Assembly: GCA_963757265.1 (NCBI GenBank)
Contig: CAVWRA010000006.1
Coordinates: 434,001-498,000 of the forward strand
Direction of reading: 5' to 3'
Source: CAIVVT01 sp963757265
Lineage (GTDB): Bacteria > Acidobacteriota > Terriglobia > Bryobacterales > Bryobacteraceae
DNA: 64,000 nucleotides
The position numbers were made by a program, and so were the translations under genes. The notes under the pieces were generated by a model. The model was not told the DNA's origin and did no database searches. It saw only the letters and a list, made by a program, of their open reading frames with translations. Positions 26,501-35,161 of the stretch are shown in pieces (the stretch's first letter is position 1; every line of letters starts with the position of its first letter).

Positions 26501-27438
26501 TGCGCGGCGTGGCGGTGGGTCTGAGCGTCGCTTTGACTGTTTTGGCCGCCGGCCAGATGGCGGCTCCGGCCACAGCTCAAACGGCGGCGGCGCTGGCGGG
26601 ACCGCCGCGCGCCGAGGTGAAGGCGGTGGAACGGTTGTGCGACAACGCGCTGGCGAATTATGCCATCGATACGATCGAACAGGTCACGCACGCCCGCGCG
26701 CTGTACATCGAGGGCTACGGGGTATTGATCACTTTCGAAGTTGACCTGTCGCGGGTGTCGCCGCTGGCGGGCTTCGCGGGCGGGCTGTCGAAGGCGCAGC
26801 GGGACAAGATCCGCGAGAATGAGGTGAAGCGGTTGCCGGAGTTCCGCCAGTTTGTGCAAGGCCTGGCCGTGGAGGCGGTGAAACCGCTGGAACATCTGTC
26901 GCCGAAAGAGCACCTGATGGTGCATGTCGATTTCGACTACTCACCTTATGAAGACAGGGAAGGGCTGCCGGACGCGCTCTCGCTCACGGGGATGAAGAAG
27001 GATCTGGTGGGGGCCGCGGAGCGCAAGACGCCGCCGGATGGGCTCTCCAGCAGTATTGAAAGTGAAGATGGAGTAAGGCGGACAGGAAGAGGGGCGCAGG
27101 CGGGACGAGCGGAGCGGCATGAAGAAACTGGGCGAAATCCTGTTGGAACGGGGCCTCGTGACGAACGACGACCTGGAGCGCGCGCTGGAGATCCAGCGCG
27201 AGCGCGGCGACAAGCTGGGGCGGGTGCTGATCGACCTCGGTTTCATCGCGCAAAGGGACCTGCTGCAGGCGTTGTCCGATCAACTGGGGGTGCCGATCGC
27301 GCACATCGATGGCGCGCCGGCCGTGAGCCCCGAAATCGAGCGCCTTTCGAGCCAGTTCCTGCGCCAGACGAAGATTCTGCCGCTGCGCATCGAGGGCCAG
27401 ACGCTGGCGCTGGCGATGGCCGATCCGCTGGATTTTGA
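26500..27438 (+). CDS. Secreted protein of unknown function with long out-of-frame overlap into gspE
   Basis: 312 residues as read. A signal peptide (LSVALTVLAAGQMAAPATAQ) is followed by a plausible domain: YIEGYGVLITFEVDLSRVSP, then LSPKEHLMVHVDFDYSPY, up to about residue 185. From there the frame continues, Arg/Gly/Ala-rich, through the first 320 bp of gspE in another frame. That tail looks like antifunctional read-through, so the native stop near 27075 has probably been lost by a small indel (GTAAGG holds a TAA one base out of frame). It is coupled to the anti-sigma gene by TGATG. The fold is unrecognised; it may be a sensor partner of the anti-sigma factor. Confidence 0.6.
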   Translation: MRGVAVGLSVALTVLAAGQMAAPATAQTAAALAGPPRAEVKAVERLCDNALANYAIDTIEQVTHARALYIEGYGVLITFEVDLSRVSPLAGFAGGLSKAQRDKIRENEVKRLPEFRQFVQGLAVEAVKPLEHLSPKEHLMVHVDFDYSPYEDREGLPDALSLTGMKKDLVGAAERKTPPDGLSSSIESEDGVRRTGRGAQAGRAERHEETGRNPVGTGPRDERRPGARAGDPARARRQAGAGADRPRFHRAKGPAAGVVRSTGGADRAHRWRAGREPRNRAPFEPVPAPDEDSAAAHRGPDAGAGDGRSAGF

Positions 27439-28759
27439 GACGCTGTCGGCGGCGCACATGGCGACCGGGCTGGAGATCGAACCGGAGCTTGCGCCCGAGT
27501 CGGAGATTCTCGACGCGCTGGAACGCTTCTACGGCGAAGAGGAGAAGGAAAACACGATTCTGACCCGCGATGGCGAGGAGGCGGCGGCCGACCTCGAGCA
27601 TTTGCGGGACATGGCCAGCGAGGCGCCGGTGATCCGGCTGGTCAACGCGATGATCGCGTCGGCGGTGGAGCAGCGCGCCAGCGACATCCACATCGAGCCG
27701 TTCGAAAAAGAGTTTCGGGTGCGCTACCGCGTGGACGGCGTGCTGCACGAACAGGAGGCTCCACCGCGCGAACTGAAGGCGGCGATCATCTCGCGCGTGA
27801 AGCTGATGGCGCGGCTGAACATCGCCGAGCGACGGCTGCCGCAGGACGGGCGCATCAAGGTGAAGGCGCTGGGGCGCGAGGTGGATCTGCGCGTCTCGAC
27901 GCTGCCGACGCTGTATGGGGAAAGCGTGGTGATGCGCCTGCTGGACCGCTCGGCGGGCGAGTTCTACGATTTAGGAAATCTGGGGTTCGATCCGCTGATG
28001 CTGAGGCGGATGGAGCACTTCACGGCCATGCCGCACGGCATCTTCCTGGTGACCGGTCCGACGGGCAGCGGCAAGAGCACGACGCTGTATTCGGCGTTGA
28101 AGCGCATCAACCAGACCGACAAGAAGATCATCACGATCGAGGACCCGGTCGAATACCAGATGGACGGGATCAACCAGATCCACGTCAATACGCAGATCGG
28201 GCTGACCTTCGCGTCCGGGCTGCGGCATATCGTGCGGCAGGACCCGGACGTCATCATGGTGGGCGAAATCCGCGACCGGGAAACGGCCGACGTGGCGATC
28301 CGGGCGGCGCTGACCGGCCACTTCGTGTACTCCACGCTGCACACCAACGACGCGCCGAGCGCGATCACGCGGCTGACGGACATGGGCGTGGAGAATTACC
28401 TGATCGCCTCGTCGGTGGTGGCGGTGCTGGCGCAGCGGCTGGTGAGGGTGATTTGCAGCGCCTGCAAGATCGAGGACGGGGAGCGCATGACGCCGTTCGG
28501 GGAGATGGTCCCGTCGTGGCGCGGGGCGGGCTGCGAGAGCTGCTTCGGCACGGGCTACAAGGGGCGCGTGGGGATCTTCGAAATGATGGAGCTGAACGAG
28601 AGCATCCGCAAGCGCATCATGGCCAACGCGGACGCGGGCGAGCTGACCAACCTGGCGCGGCAGAACGGGATGCGGGCGCTGCGGGAGGACGGCTGGCTGA
28701 AGGTGGCGTGCGGCGTGACGACGGCGGACGAGGTGATCCGCGTGACGCAGGAGTTCTGA
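27119..28759 (+). CDS. gspE: T2SS assembly ATPase GspE
   Basis: 546 residues. An N-terminal MshEN-type domain (KKLGEILLERGLVTNDDLER, LPLRIEGQTLALAMADP) is the fold that binds cyclic-di-GMP in some relatives. The N2 domain has ASDIHIEP and YRVDGVL. Core motifs are Walker A GPTGSGKSTT, IITIEDPVEYQ, Walker B VIMVGEIRD and STLHTND, with a Cys module CSACK...CESCFG. It is the cytoplasmic motor of the adjacent secretion system and the first gsp gene of the operon. Confidence 0.96.
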   Translation: MKKLGEILLERGLVTNDDLERALEIQRERGDKLGRVLIDLGFIAQRDLLQALSDQLGVPIAHIDGAPAVSPEIERLSSQFLRQTKILPLRIEGQTLALAMADPLDFETLSAAHMATGLEIEPELAPESEILDALERFYGEEEKENTILTRDGEEAAADLEHLRDMASEAPVIRLVNAMIASAVEQRASDIHIEPFEKEFRVRYRVDGVLHEQEAPPRELKAAIISRVKLMARLNIAERRLPQDGRIKVKALGREVDLRVSTLPTLYGESVVMRLLDRSAGEFYDLGNLGFDPLMLRRMEHFTAMPHGIFLVTGPTGSGKSTTLYSALKRINQTDKKIITIEDPVEYQMDGINQIHVNTQIGLTFASGLRHIVRQDPDVIMVGEIRDRETADVAIRAALTGHFVYSTLHTNDAPSAITRLTDMGVENYLIASSVVAVLAQRLVRVICSACKIEDGERMTPFGEMVPSWRGAGCESCFGTGYKGRVGIFEMMELNESIRKRIMANADAGELTNLARQNGMRALREDGWLKVACGVTTADEVIRVTQEF

Positions 28760-28766
28760 GCCGGAG

Positions 28767-29978
28767 ATGCCCTCGACGTATCATTTCCGCGCGATGACGG
28801 CCGATGGGAAGAGCCGCGTGGGCACGCTCAGCGCCGAGACTGAGCGGCTGGCGACGCAGGAACTGAGGCGCCAGGGGCTGCTGCCGGTCTACATTGGGCC
28901 GCGCCCGCCGCAGCGGCGCGAGTGGGGCCTGCCGCGGCTGAAAATGGGACGCCGCCGCGACGTCCTGTTCTTCACGCAGGAGATTGCGACCCTGCTGGGC
29001 GCGGGCATCCCGCTGGACCGGGCGCTCTCGATCACCTCGGAGCTGACCGAGCACGAGACGTTCCGCACGTGCGTCAACGAAGTGCTGCGCGCGCTGAAGG
29101 GCGGGCGCTCGTTCGGCGATGCGCTGGCGACCCGGCCGGACTACTTCTCCGACATTTACGTGAGCATGGTGCGGGCGGGCGAGGCCACGGGCTCACTGGC
29201 CGCGATCTTCGAACGCCTGTCGGAATACGAGCGCACGCACGACGAGCTGCGCGGCTACATCGTCAGCTCGATGGTTTACCCGGCGCTGCTGACCACGGTC
29301 GGGCTGGCGTCGATCACGCTGCTGATGTATTACGTGGTGCCGCGATTCGCCAGCGTGTTCGCGGATTCGCACATGAAGATCCCGGTGCCGACGCAGATCC
29401 TGCTGAAGACGAGCGAGTTCGTCAAGGCCTACGGGCCGTGGGCGCTGATCGGGCTGGCGGCGGCCGCGGTGGCGCTGCGGCTGTATGTCAGGACCACGGC
29501 CGGGCGGCTGTGGTGGGACGGCTCGCGCCTGCGGGTGCCGCTGCTGGGCGACGTGATCCGCAAGGCGCAATCGGCGCAATTCGCGCGCGCCATGGGGACG
29601 CTGATTGCGAACGGCGTGCCGCTGGTGCAATCGCTGACGATTTCGCGGGCCATCATGACCAACCGGCGGATGAGCGATTCGCTGGAAGTTGTCGCGCAGG
29701 GCATCAAGCGGGGCGAGGGCGTGTCGGCGCCGCTGACGCGCAGCGGACAGTTTCCGGCGCTGCTGGCGCACTTGATTCAGGTGGGCGAGGAGACGGGGCG
29801 GCTGGACGCGATGTTCCTGCGGGCGGCGGAGATCTACGAGGCCGACACGCGCACCGCGATCAAGCGTTTTACATCGCTATTCGAACCCCTGATCATTCTG
29901 TTCATGGGCGTGGTGATCGGCTCGCTGATTCTGAGCCTGATGCTCGCCATCACCAGCTTGAACGACGTGGTAATGTGA
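28767..29978 (+). CDS. gspF: T2SS inner-membrane platform protein GspF
   Basis: 403 residues. The two T2SSF repeats begin at VLFFTQEIATLLGAGIPLDR and AQFARAMGTLIANGVPLVQS. Membrane helices lie at about 170-195 (YPALLTTVGLASITLLMYYV), 218-236 and 375-400 (EPLIILFMGVVIGSLILSLM). GspF couples GspE to GspL/GspM and the pseudopilus. It follows gspE by 7 bp. It is only distantly similar to the paralogue at 6846-8048. Confidence 0.96.
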   Translation: MPSTYHFRAMTADGKSRVGTLSAETERLATQELRRQGLLPVYIGPRPPQRREWGLPRLKMGRRRDVLFFTQEIATLLGAGIPLDRALSITSELTEHETFRTCVNEVLRALKGGRSFGDALATRPDYFSDIYVSMVRAGEATGSLAAIFERLSEYERTHDELRGYIVSSMVYPALLTTVGLASITLLMYYVVPRFASVFADSHMKIPVPTQILLKTSEFVKAYGPWALIGLAAAAVALRLYVRTTAGRLWWDGSRLRVPLLGDVIRKAQSAQFARAMGTLIANGVPLVQSLTISRAIMTNRRMSDSLEVVAQGIKRGEGVSAPLTRSGQFPALLAHLIQVGEETGRLDAMFLRAAEIYEADTRTAIKRFTSLFEPLIILFMGVVIGSLILSLMLAITSLNDVVM

Positions 29979-30007
29979 TCGATCGAACGAAATGGGAAGC
30001 TAAAGAA

Positions 30008-30463
30008 ATGACGGCCACACAGCAATTCCTCCCGCACCGGCCGGGCGACCGGCGCCGCGCCGGCATCACGCTCATCGAGATGCTGGTGGTGGTGACGATC
30101 ATCGCGCTGTTCGCGGCGGTGGTGGGCGTGCAGATGTTCAAGAAAGCCGACCAGGCGCGGGTGACCGCGGCCAAGGTCCAGATCAACAACTTCATGGACG
30201 CGCTGGGCCAGTACAAGCTCGACACGGGCGTATTCCCGACCACCGATCAGGGACTGGCGGCGTTGCGGTTGAAGCCCGAAGGCGTAGAGAACTGGAACGG
30301 ACCTTACATGCCCAAGGAGATTCCGCTGGATCCGTGGGGCCACGCGTACCTCTACAAGTATCCCAGCGAGCATGGCGACGAGCCCGAGATCATCTGTTAC
30401 GGGGCGGACGGCCAACCGGGGGGCGAGGGCATCAACGCGGATCTCCTGAGCTGGAAAAACTAG
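30008..30463 (+). CDS. gspG: Major pseudopilin GspG
   Basis: 151 residues. A long basic leader ends at the prepilin peptidase site RRRAG/ITLIEMLVVVTII with Glu5 present. The mature domain has the GspG hallmarks YKLDTGVFPTTDQGLAALR, IPLDPWGHAYLYKYP and DEPEIICYGADGQPGGEG, including the acidic calcium-site region near the C-terminus. It forms the pseudopilus shaft. Start ATG 30008 is preferred; a GTG at 29975 overlapping gspF would only lengthen the leader. No prepilin peptidase gene is in the window. Confidence 0.96.
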   Translation: MTATQQFLPHRPGDRRRAGITLIEMLVVVTIIALFAAVVGVQMFKKADQARVTAAKVQINNFMDALGQYKLDTGVFPTTDQGLAALRLKPEGVENWNGPYMPKEIPLDPWGHAYLYKYPSEHGDEPEIICYGADGQPGGEGINADLLSWKN

Positions 30464-30478
30464 TGGACGGCCGCTGAT

Positions 30479-31033
30479 ATGAACCGTCGAACCGCAACAG
30501 CCGCCAGCGGGCGGCGCGAATGGCGCGAGACGTGTGCGCCCGGGCGCCGGCGGACCAGCAGGCGCGGCATCACGCTGCTGGAGATGCTGGTGGTGGTGGC
30601 CATCATCGCGCTGGTGGCCGGGCTGTCCTATCCGGGCGTGTCGCGGGGCATGGAGCGGATCCGGCTGCGGGTGGCGGCGGACGACGTGGCGGCTTTCCTG
30701 GCCCAGGCGATGAGCCGCGCGGAACGGAGCGAGACGCCAGTCGAGGTGCGGTTCCTGAAGACTAAGGCGGCGATCGAGATGGGCGGGCCGAGCACGCCGA
30801 CGCGGACGCTGCATCTGCCCGACGGGGTGGTATTGGCCGAAGTTTATCCCGTGGTTGCGGAGGAGGGATTTGAACCCGTGCGGAGCGTACTGCTGCTGCC
30901 CGGAGGGGCCTTTCCCAGCCTAAGGGTGGAACTGGCCACGCGTGAGGCGGGCAAGCGCAGCATCAGCATCGACCCGGTGACGGGCGTGCCGGTGGTCGGC
31001 CCGGTGCAGTTACTGAACGCGGTGGCGCCATGA
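30479..31033 (+). CDS. gspH: Minor pseudopilin GspH
   Basis: 184 residues. A 30-residue basic leader precedes SRRG/ITLLEMLVVVAIIALVAG, with Glu5. A GspH-type mature domain follows (RLRVAADDVAAFLAQAMSRA, VEVRFLKTKAAIEM). Its stop overlaps gspI by 4 bp (ATGA). It is a minor pseudopilin between shaft and tip. Confidence 0.88.
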   Translation: MNRRTATAASGRREWRETCAPGRRRTSRRGITLLEMLVVVAIIALVAGLSYPGVSRGMERIRLRVAADDVAAFLAQAMSRAERSETPVEVRFLKTKAAIEMGGPSTPTRTLHLPDGVVLAEVYPVVAEEGFEPVRSVLLLPGGAFPSLRVELATREAGKRSISIDPVTGVPVVGPVQLLNAVAP

Positions 31034-31491
31034 GGCGGCGCGGATTCACGCTGCTGGAAGTGCTGGTGGCGACGGCCATCATGGCGATTGCCGTGACGGT
31101 AGGGCTGTCGGCGCTGCGGACGTCGATGCGCAACGCCGGCCGGCAACTGGAAATGGAACGGGCGGCGTCGCTGGCGCGGCGCAAGATGGACGAACTGCTG
31201 GCGCAACCGATCCTGCCCCACGGCCAGAGCCTGGGCGGGGTGATCGACCCGGTTTACACGGGCGGCGTGACGGCCGGCTGGACGGCGCTGGTGATGCCGG
31301 CGGAAGCGGCCCAGATGCCGCCGCGGCCGAACTCGATCGGGCTGGAGCGGATTCAGCTGGAGCTGTGGTGGGAATCGCAGGCCGGCCGCAGGAGCCTGCG
31401 GCTGGAGACCTACCGGCAGGGGCCCATTTCGGATGCGGACGCCGCATGGATGATGGCCCATCCGGCGGAAGTTCTGGGAGCGCCGTTGTGA
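31030..31491 (+). CDS. gspI: Minor pseudopilin GspI
   Basis: 153 residues with a very short leader: MRRRG/FTLLEVLVATAIMAIAV, with Glu5. The motif ERAASLARRKMDELLAQP is typical of GspI. It overlaps gspH by 4 bp and gspJ by 4 bp. With GspJ and GspK it should form the pseudopilus tip complex. Confidence 0.9.
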   Translation: MRRRGFTLLEVLVATAIMAIAVTVGLSALRTSMRNAGRQLEMERAASLARRKMDELLAQPILPHGQSLGGVIDPVYTGGVTAGWTALVMPAEAAQMPPRPNSIGLERIQLELWWESQAGRRSLRLETYRQGPISDADAAWMMAHPAEVLGAPL

Positions 31492-32219
31492 GCCGCCGCG
31501 CCGGCATGACCCTGCTGGAGGTGCTGATCGCGGTGACGCTGGTGGCGCTGCTGAGCGTGGGCATGCTGTACTCGGTGAACGCCGGACTGGGTTCGCTGGC
31601 CAGCATCAACCGGCACGTGGACAACCTGCGCAAGGCCAGCGGCGCGCAACGGGTCCTGGAACAGGAGTTCGCGGAATTCATGCCGGTGGTGGCGCCGTGC
31701 GGCTGGACGGTGCCGGGGGGGCACGTGGCGAAGGCGTATTTTTTCGAGGGCCAGCCGAACGTGATGCGATTTGTCTCGGCGTACTCGCTGGCCGAGGCCG
31801 GGCGCGGCCAGGCGCAGATTCTGGAGCTGTTCACGATCCCCACCCCGGACAGCGAGGGGCGGCGGCTGATGGTCAACGAAATCCCGTATTTCAGCCCGTA
31901 CAGCGCCGGGGCGCTGTGCCTGCCACCGGCGTCCGAGGGGCCGGGCGGGCCGGGGATGCTGATTTTTGCACCGCCGCAGCCGACGCCGCGCAGCTTCATC
32001 CTGGCCGACCGCCTGGCGCGGGTCAGCTTTGCCTATCAGGAGCCGATCCGGGAGGCGCCGTTCGTGGCGTGGCGGCCCATCTGGGTATACGGCAATGTCC
32101 TGCCCAAGGCCGTGCGCATCGACATGACGCCGCTGAGCGTGAGCTCGTCGCGGTTGCCGGCGCTGCCGTTTTACACCCGCATTCTGCCCAACCGGAGCAC
32201 CGATGAAGGTCTCAACTAA
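31488..32219 (+). CDS. gspJ: Minor pseudopilin GspJ
   Basis: 243 residues from a GTG start that overlaps the gspI stop (GTGA). Leader VSRRAG/MTLLEVLIAVTLVALLS carries Glu5. The mature part is larger than usual, with a two-cysteine region (APCGWTVPGG; GALCLPPAS) and a C-terminal beta section. It overlaps gspK by 17 bp. Order G-H-I-J-K identifies it. Confidence 0.88.
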   Translation: MSRRAGMTLLEVLIAVTLVALLSVGMLYSVNAGLGSLASINRHVDNLRKASGAQRVLEQEFAEFMPVVAPCGWTVPGGHVAKAYFFEGQPNVMRFVSAYSLAEAGRGQAQILELFTIPTPDSEGRRLMVNEIPYFSPYSAGALCLPPASEGPGGPGMLIFAPPQPTPRSFILADRLARVSFAYQEPIREAPFVAWRPIWVYGNVLPKAVRIDMTPLSVSSSRLPALPFYTRILPNRSTDEGLN

Positions 32220-33219
32220 TACGCTGGGCGCAGGCCGGCGCGGGGGGGCGCTGCTGGCCGTGCTGTGGCTATCGCTGGCGCTGGCGGCGATCGCCTTCGC
32301 GGCGGCGCAGACGGTGCGCGCGGAGCGTGACCGGACGGAAAACCTGGTGGACGGCACGCGCGCCTCGCTGCTGGCTTCGGCGGCGGTGGAGCGCGGGCTG
32401 CTGTACGTCGAATGGGGGTCGACCGTGCGGCTGCCGGACGGACGGCCGCGGTTCTGGGCACCGGGCATGCCCTTCATCCGGCTCTCGTTTCCGACCGGGG
32501 AAACCATGGTGGAGGTGATCCCGGAATCGTCGAAGATGGACGTGAACGCCGCGCCGCCGGATTTCCTGGTGCGGCTGATTCTGGCGCTGGGCTACGGGCA
32601 GCCGGTGGCCGTGCGGGTGGCCGGCGCGATTGTAAATTGGCGCAGCCCCTTTAACCCTCAAAGTGCACTCGACGGCCTGTATCTGCAGTTGAATCCGACT
32701 TTTCGGGTGCCGCACGCGTCAATCCAACAGATCGAGGAGTTGTCCTCGGTCTACGGTATGACACCCGAGCTGCTATATGGCCGCGTCGAACGGGCGCCGG
32801 ATGGGACCTGGGTTCCGCACGCGGGCCTGCGCGACTGCCTGTCGGTCTACGGCGGCAGCGGTTCGTTCGATATCAACTCGGTTCAACCGGCCGTCATGGC
32901 CGCGGCCGGCGTGCCGCCAGCGGCTATCGAGACCGTGGTCGCGCTGCGCCATCAGGGGCCGATCCTGGCAGACCAACTGCGCAACCTGGCGGGGATTATG
33001 GGACCCGTGGGCGGACGTTTCGTCATCGGCGGGGATAAGATTTACACCATTCGTGCCACGGCCCGCATCCGCAAGCCCAACGGAGGGCTCTCCGAGGTGC
33101 GCCGCACGGCGGCAATGACCGTATTGTTGTCCCCGACCTACGATCCGAACGGATACCGCATTCTGGATGGGCGGTCCGGGCCGGCGGTGCGTCCCCTGGA
33201 GGAGGTATGGCCGTGGTGA
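32203..33219 (+). CDS. gspK: Minor pseudopilin GspK
   Basis: 338 residues. The leader ends RRGG/ALLAVLWLSLALAAIAF; Glu5 is absent (Leu), the defining trait of GspK, which caps the pseudopilus. The large alpha domain is visible: SKMDVNAAPPDFLVRLILAL, VNWRSPFNPQSALDGLY and a second helix-hairpin region SGSFDINSVQPAVMAAAG. It overlaps gspJ by 17 bp and gspL by 13 bp, so strong coupling is likely. Confidence 0.93.
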   Translation: MKVSTNTLGAGRRGGALLAVLWLSLALAAIAFAAAQTVRAERDRTENLVDGTRASLLASAAVERGLLYVEWGSTVRLPDGRPRFWAPGMPFIRLSFPTGETMVEVIPESSKMDVNAAPPDFLVRLILALGYGQPVAVRVAGAIVNWRSPFNPQSALDGLYLQLNPTFRVPHASIQQIEELSSVYGMTPELLYGRVERAPDGTWVPHAGLRDCLSVYGGSGSFDINSVQPAVMAAAGVPPAAIETVVALRHQGPILADQLRNLAGIMGPVGGRFVIGGDKIYTIRATARIRKPNGGLSEVRRTAAMTVLLSPTYDPNGYRILDGRSGPAVRPLEEVWPW

Positions 33220-34574
33220 TCCCGGCGCGGTTGCGCCGCTGGCTGCGCTTCGGCACGGGCGTGGGCATCGTGGCGGGCGACCACGAACTGGAGATTCTGG
33301 TGGCCCGGGCGCGCCCCAACGGGCTGTCCGTCGCCGCTACGCTGCGGGTGCCGAACTACCTCGAGCGGCCGGCCGCCGAATGGGGCGCCGAGGTGGCGCA
33401 GATGCTGGCCGGCTGCGACGCCAGCGCCGTGCCGGCGGTCGTCGTCCTGCCGCGGACCAAGGTGGTGGCGCGCACCGTGGCCCTGCCGGGCGTGCGCGAC
33501 GAGGATGCGGGGCGGGCCCTGGAGCTGCAACTGGAGAGCCTGCACCCGCTGCCGGCCGAGGAGCTCCAGTGGGCCTGGCAGCGGATCGGGCGCGGCCCCA
33601 ACTTCAGCGTGGCGATTGTGGAGCGCCAGATCATCGAGCGTTATTCGGCGCTGTTTTCCGAGGCCGGGCTGCGGCTGGGCGGTTTTACCTTTTCAGGCAG
33701 CGCGCTGTACATCGCGGCGCGGCTGGGCGAGGTTGCGCCGCCGGCGGGTTTCATGGCGGTTCAGGGCCTGCGGGCGGGCCTGGCGGAAGGCCAGGCCGAG
33801 GTGTACGCGGAGAGCCCTTCGCATCCTCTTTATAACGCCCTGTTCTCCATGCCGCTGGAGCGGGCGCTGGCGCTGGCCGCCTCGGAGACGCGGCTGGAGG
33901 AGAGCGTTCAGAGCGTGGATTGGATCGACACTCTGCCGGCCTGGCGGTCGGCTCCCGATGCTCTCGATCTGGTGGAGGAGGAGCGCTCGCGGATGGCGCT
34001 GGCGTGGGCGGCGGCATTGGCATCGGCGTGCCCGCATCTCGGGGCGGCGCTGAATCTGCTGCCGGTGGAGTTGCGGGTCCAATCCTCGCGCCTGATCCTG
34101 GTGCCGACATTGGCCCTGCTGGTGCTGCTGCTAGGACTCGGCGCCGCGCTGCTGGCGGAGGAGACGTGGCTGGACCGGGGCTATGCCGCGCGCCTCAAGG
34201 AGCAGATCCAGCGCCTGGCGCCGTTGGCCCGGCGGGTGGAAACGCTGGATCGGCACAGCGCCGATTGCGCCGCCAGAATCCACATGCTGGATGCGTTCCA
34301 CGAACGCTCCCGCGGGGATCTAGACGTGCTGCTCGAATTGACGAAGCTGATTCCGCCGCCGGCCAATCTCGATTCGATCGTGATCAGCCGGAACGAGGTG
34401 CAGATAGCGGGGCAGATCGCCCAGGCCGAAGGGCTGCTGAAGAAGCTCGACGGGTCGCCGTTGTTCCAGAATTCGGAGTTCGTCTCGCAGATCTCCCGCC
34501 GCGAAAACGAGGAGGCGTTCCGACTCCGCACGTTGCGCGTGGGCGAGAAGGCGCCGGCCGGAGGCAAAAAGTGA
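33207..34574 (+). CDS. gspL: GspL-like assembly protein (PilM-PilN fusion type)
   Basis: 455 residues. Residues 1-270 form a cytoplasmic actin-like domain (VAATLRVPNYLERPAAEW, TVALPGVRDEDAGRALELQL). After NLLPVELRVQSS, a PilN-type docking segment, comes a membrane helix near 295-318 (LILVPTLALLVLLLGLGAAL), then a coiled coil and a small periplasmic ferredoxin-like domain (LDSIVISRNEVQIAGQI). So it joins in one chain what PilM and PilN do separately at 3.7-5.2 kb. GGAGGAGGT directly precedes the ATG, inside the end of gspK. Confidence 0.88.
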   Translation: MAVVIPARLRRWLRFGTGVGIVAGDHELEILVARARPNGLSVAATLRVPNYLERPAAEWGAEVAQMLAGCDASAVPAVVVLPRTKVVARTVALPGVRDEDAGRALELQLESLHPLPAEELQWAWQRIGRGPNFSVAIVERQIIERYSALFSEAGLRLGGFTFSGSALYIAARLGEVAPPAGFMAVQGLRAGLAEGQAEVYAESPSHPLYNALFSMPLERALALAASETRLEESVQSVDWIDTLPAWRSAPDALDLVEEERSRMALAWAAALASACPHLGAALNLLPVELRVQSSRLILVPTLALLVLLLGLGAALLAEETWLDRGYAARLKEQIQRLAPLARRVETLDRHSADCAARIHMLDAFHERSRGDLDVLLELTKLIPPPANLDSIVISRNEVQIAGQIAQAEGLLKKLDGSPLFQNSEFVSQISRRENEEAFRLRTLRVGEKAPAGGKK

Positions 34575-35161
34575 AGCCGCTCAGCCCGCGCGACCGGCGC
34601 GCCCTGATCATTCTGGCCGTGGCCGCAGCGGTATTAGCCGCAATCTGGTTCTGGCCGCGGTCGGGCGACGATGCGGCCGAGGTGAAGGAAGGCGTGGCGC
34701 AGTCCGAGCGGCGCGTGACGCGCCTGCGCCGGCTGGCAGCTTCGGTGCCGGCGCGCGAGGAGATCGATAAACGCTACAGCGCGGAACTGGCGCGGCGCGA
34801 GGCGGGCCTGATTTCCGCCGCGACGGCGCCCGAGGCTCAGGCCCAATTGCTGCAGATCGTGCGGCGGGTGGCGGGCGCGCAGTCGCCGCCGCTGGAAATC
34901 AGAGGTAGCGAGTTCGCCCCCATCCAGGGCTTCGGCGGAGCTTATGGAGAGGTCTTCGTGAGCATCACCGCGGAGGCCGGCATCGAACAGATTCTCAATT
35001 TCATCGCCGACCTGTCGAAACAGCCCGAGCTGATCGCCACCTCCAGCCTGCAATTCCGGCAGGCCGCGGCCAAGAAAAAGACGGTGCCGGTGCGCCTGAC
35101 CATCAGCGGAATCGTTCCCAAGAAGCTTGTACCGGAGCAGAAGGGAGGCGTGGTGTTTTGA
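34571..35161 (+). CDS. gspM: GspM/PilO-like assembly protein
   Basis: 196 residues from GTG 34571, overlapping the gspL stop (GTGA). A membrane helix (ALIILAVAAAVLAAIWFWP) is followed by a coiled coil and a ferredoxin-like periplasmic domain (GEVFVSITAEAGIEQILNFI, VRLTISGIVPKK). It fits GspM/PilO in position and layout and should pair with GspL in the platform. Confidence 0.85.
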   Translation: MKPLSPRDRRALIILAVAAAVLAAIWFWPRSGDDAAEVKEGVAQSERRVTRLRRLAASVPAREEIDKRYSAELARREAGLISAATAPEAQAQLLQIVRRVAGAQSPPLEIRGSEFAPIQGFGGAYGEVFVSITAEAGIEQILNFIADLSKQPELIATSSLQFRQAAAKKKTVPVRLTISGIVPKKLVPEQKGGVVF

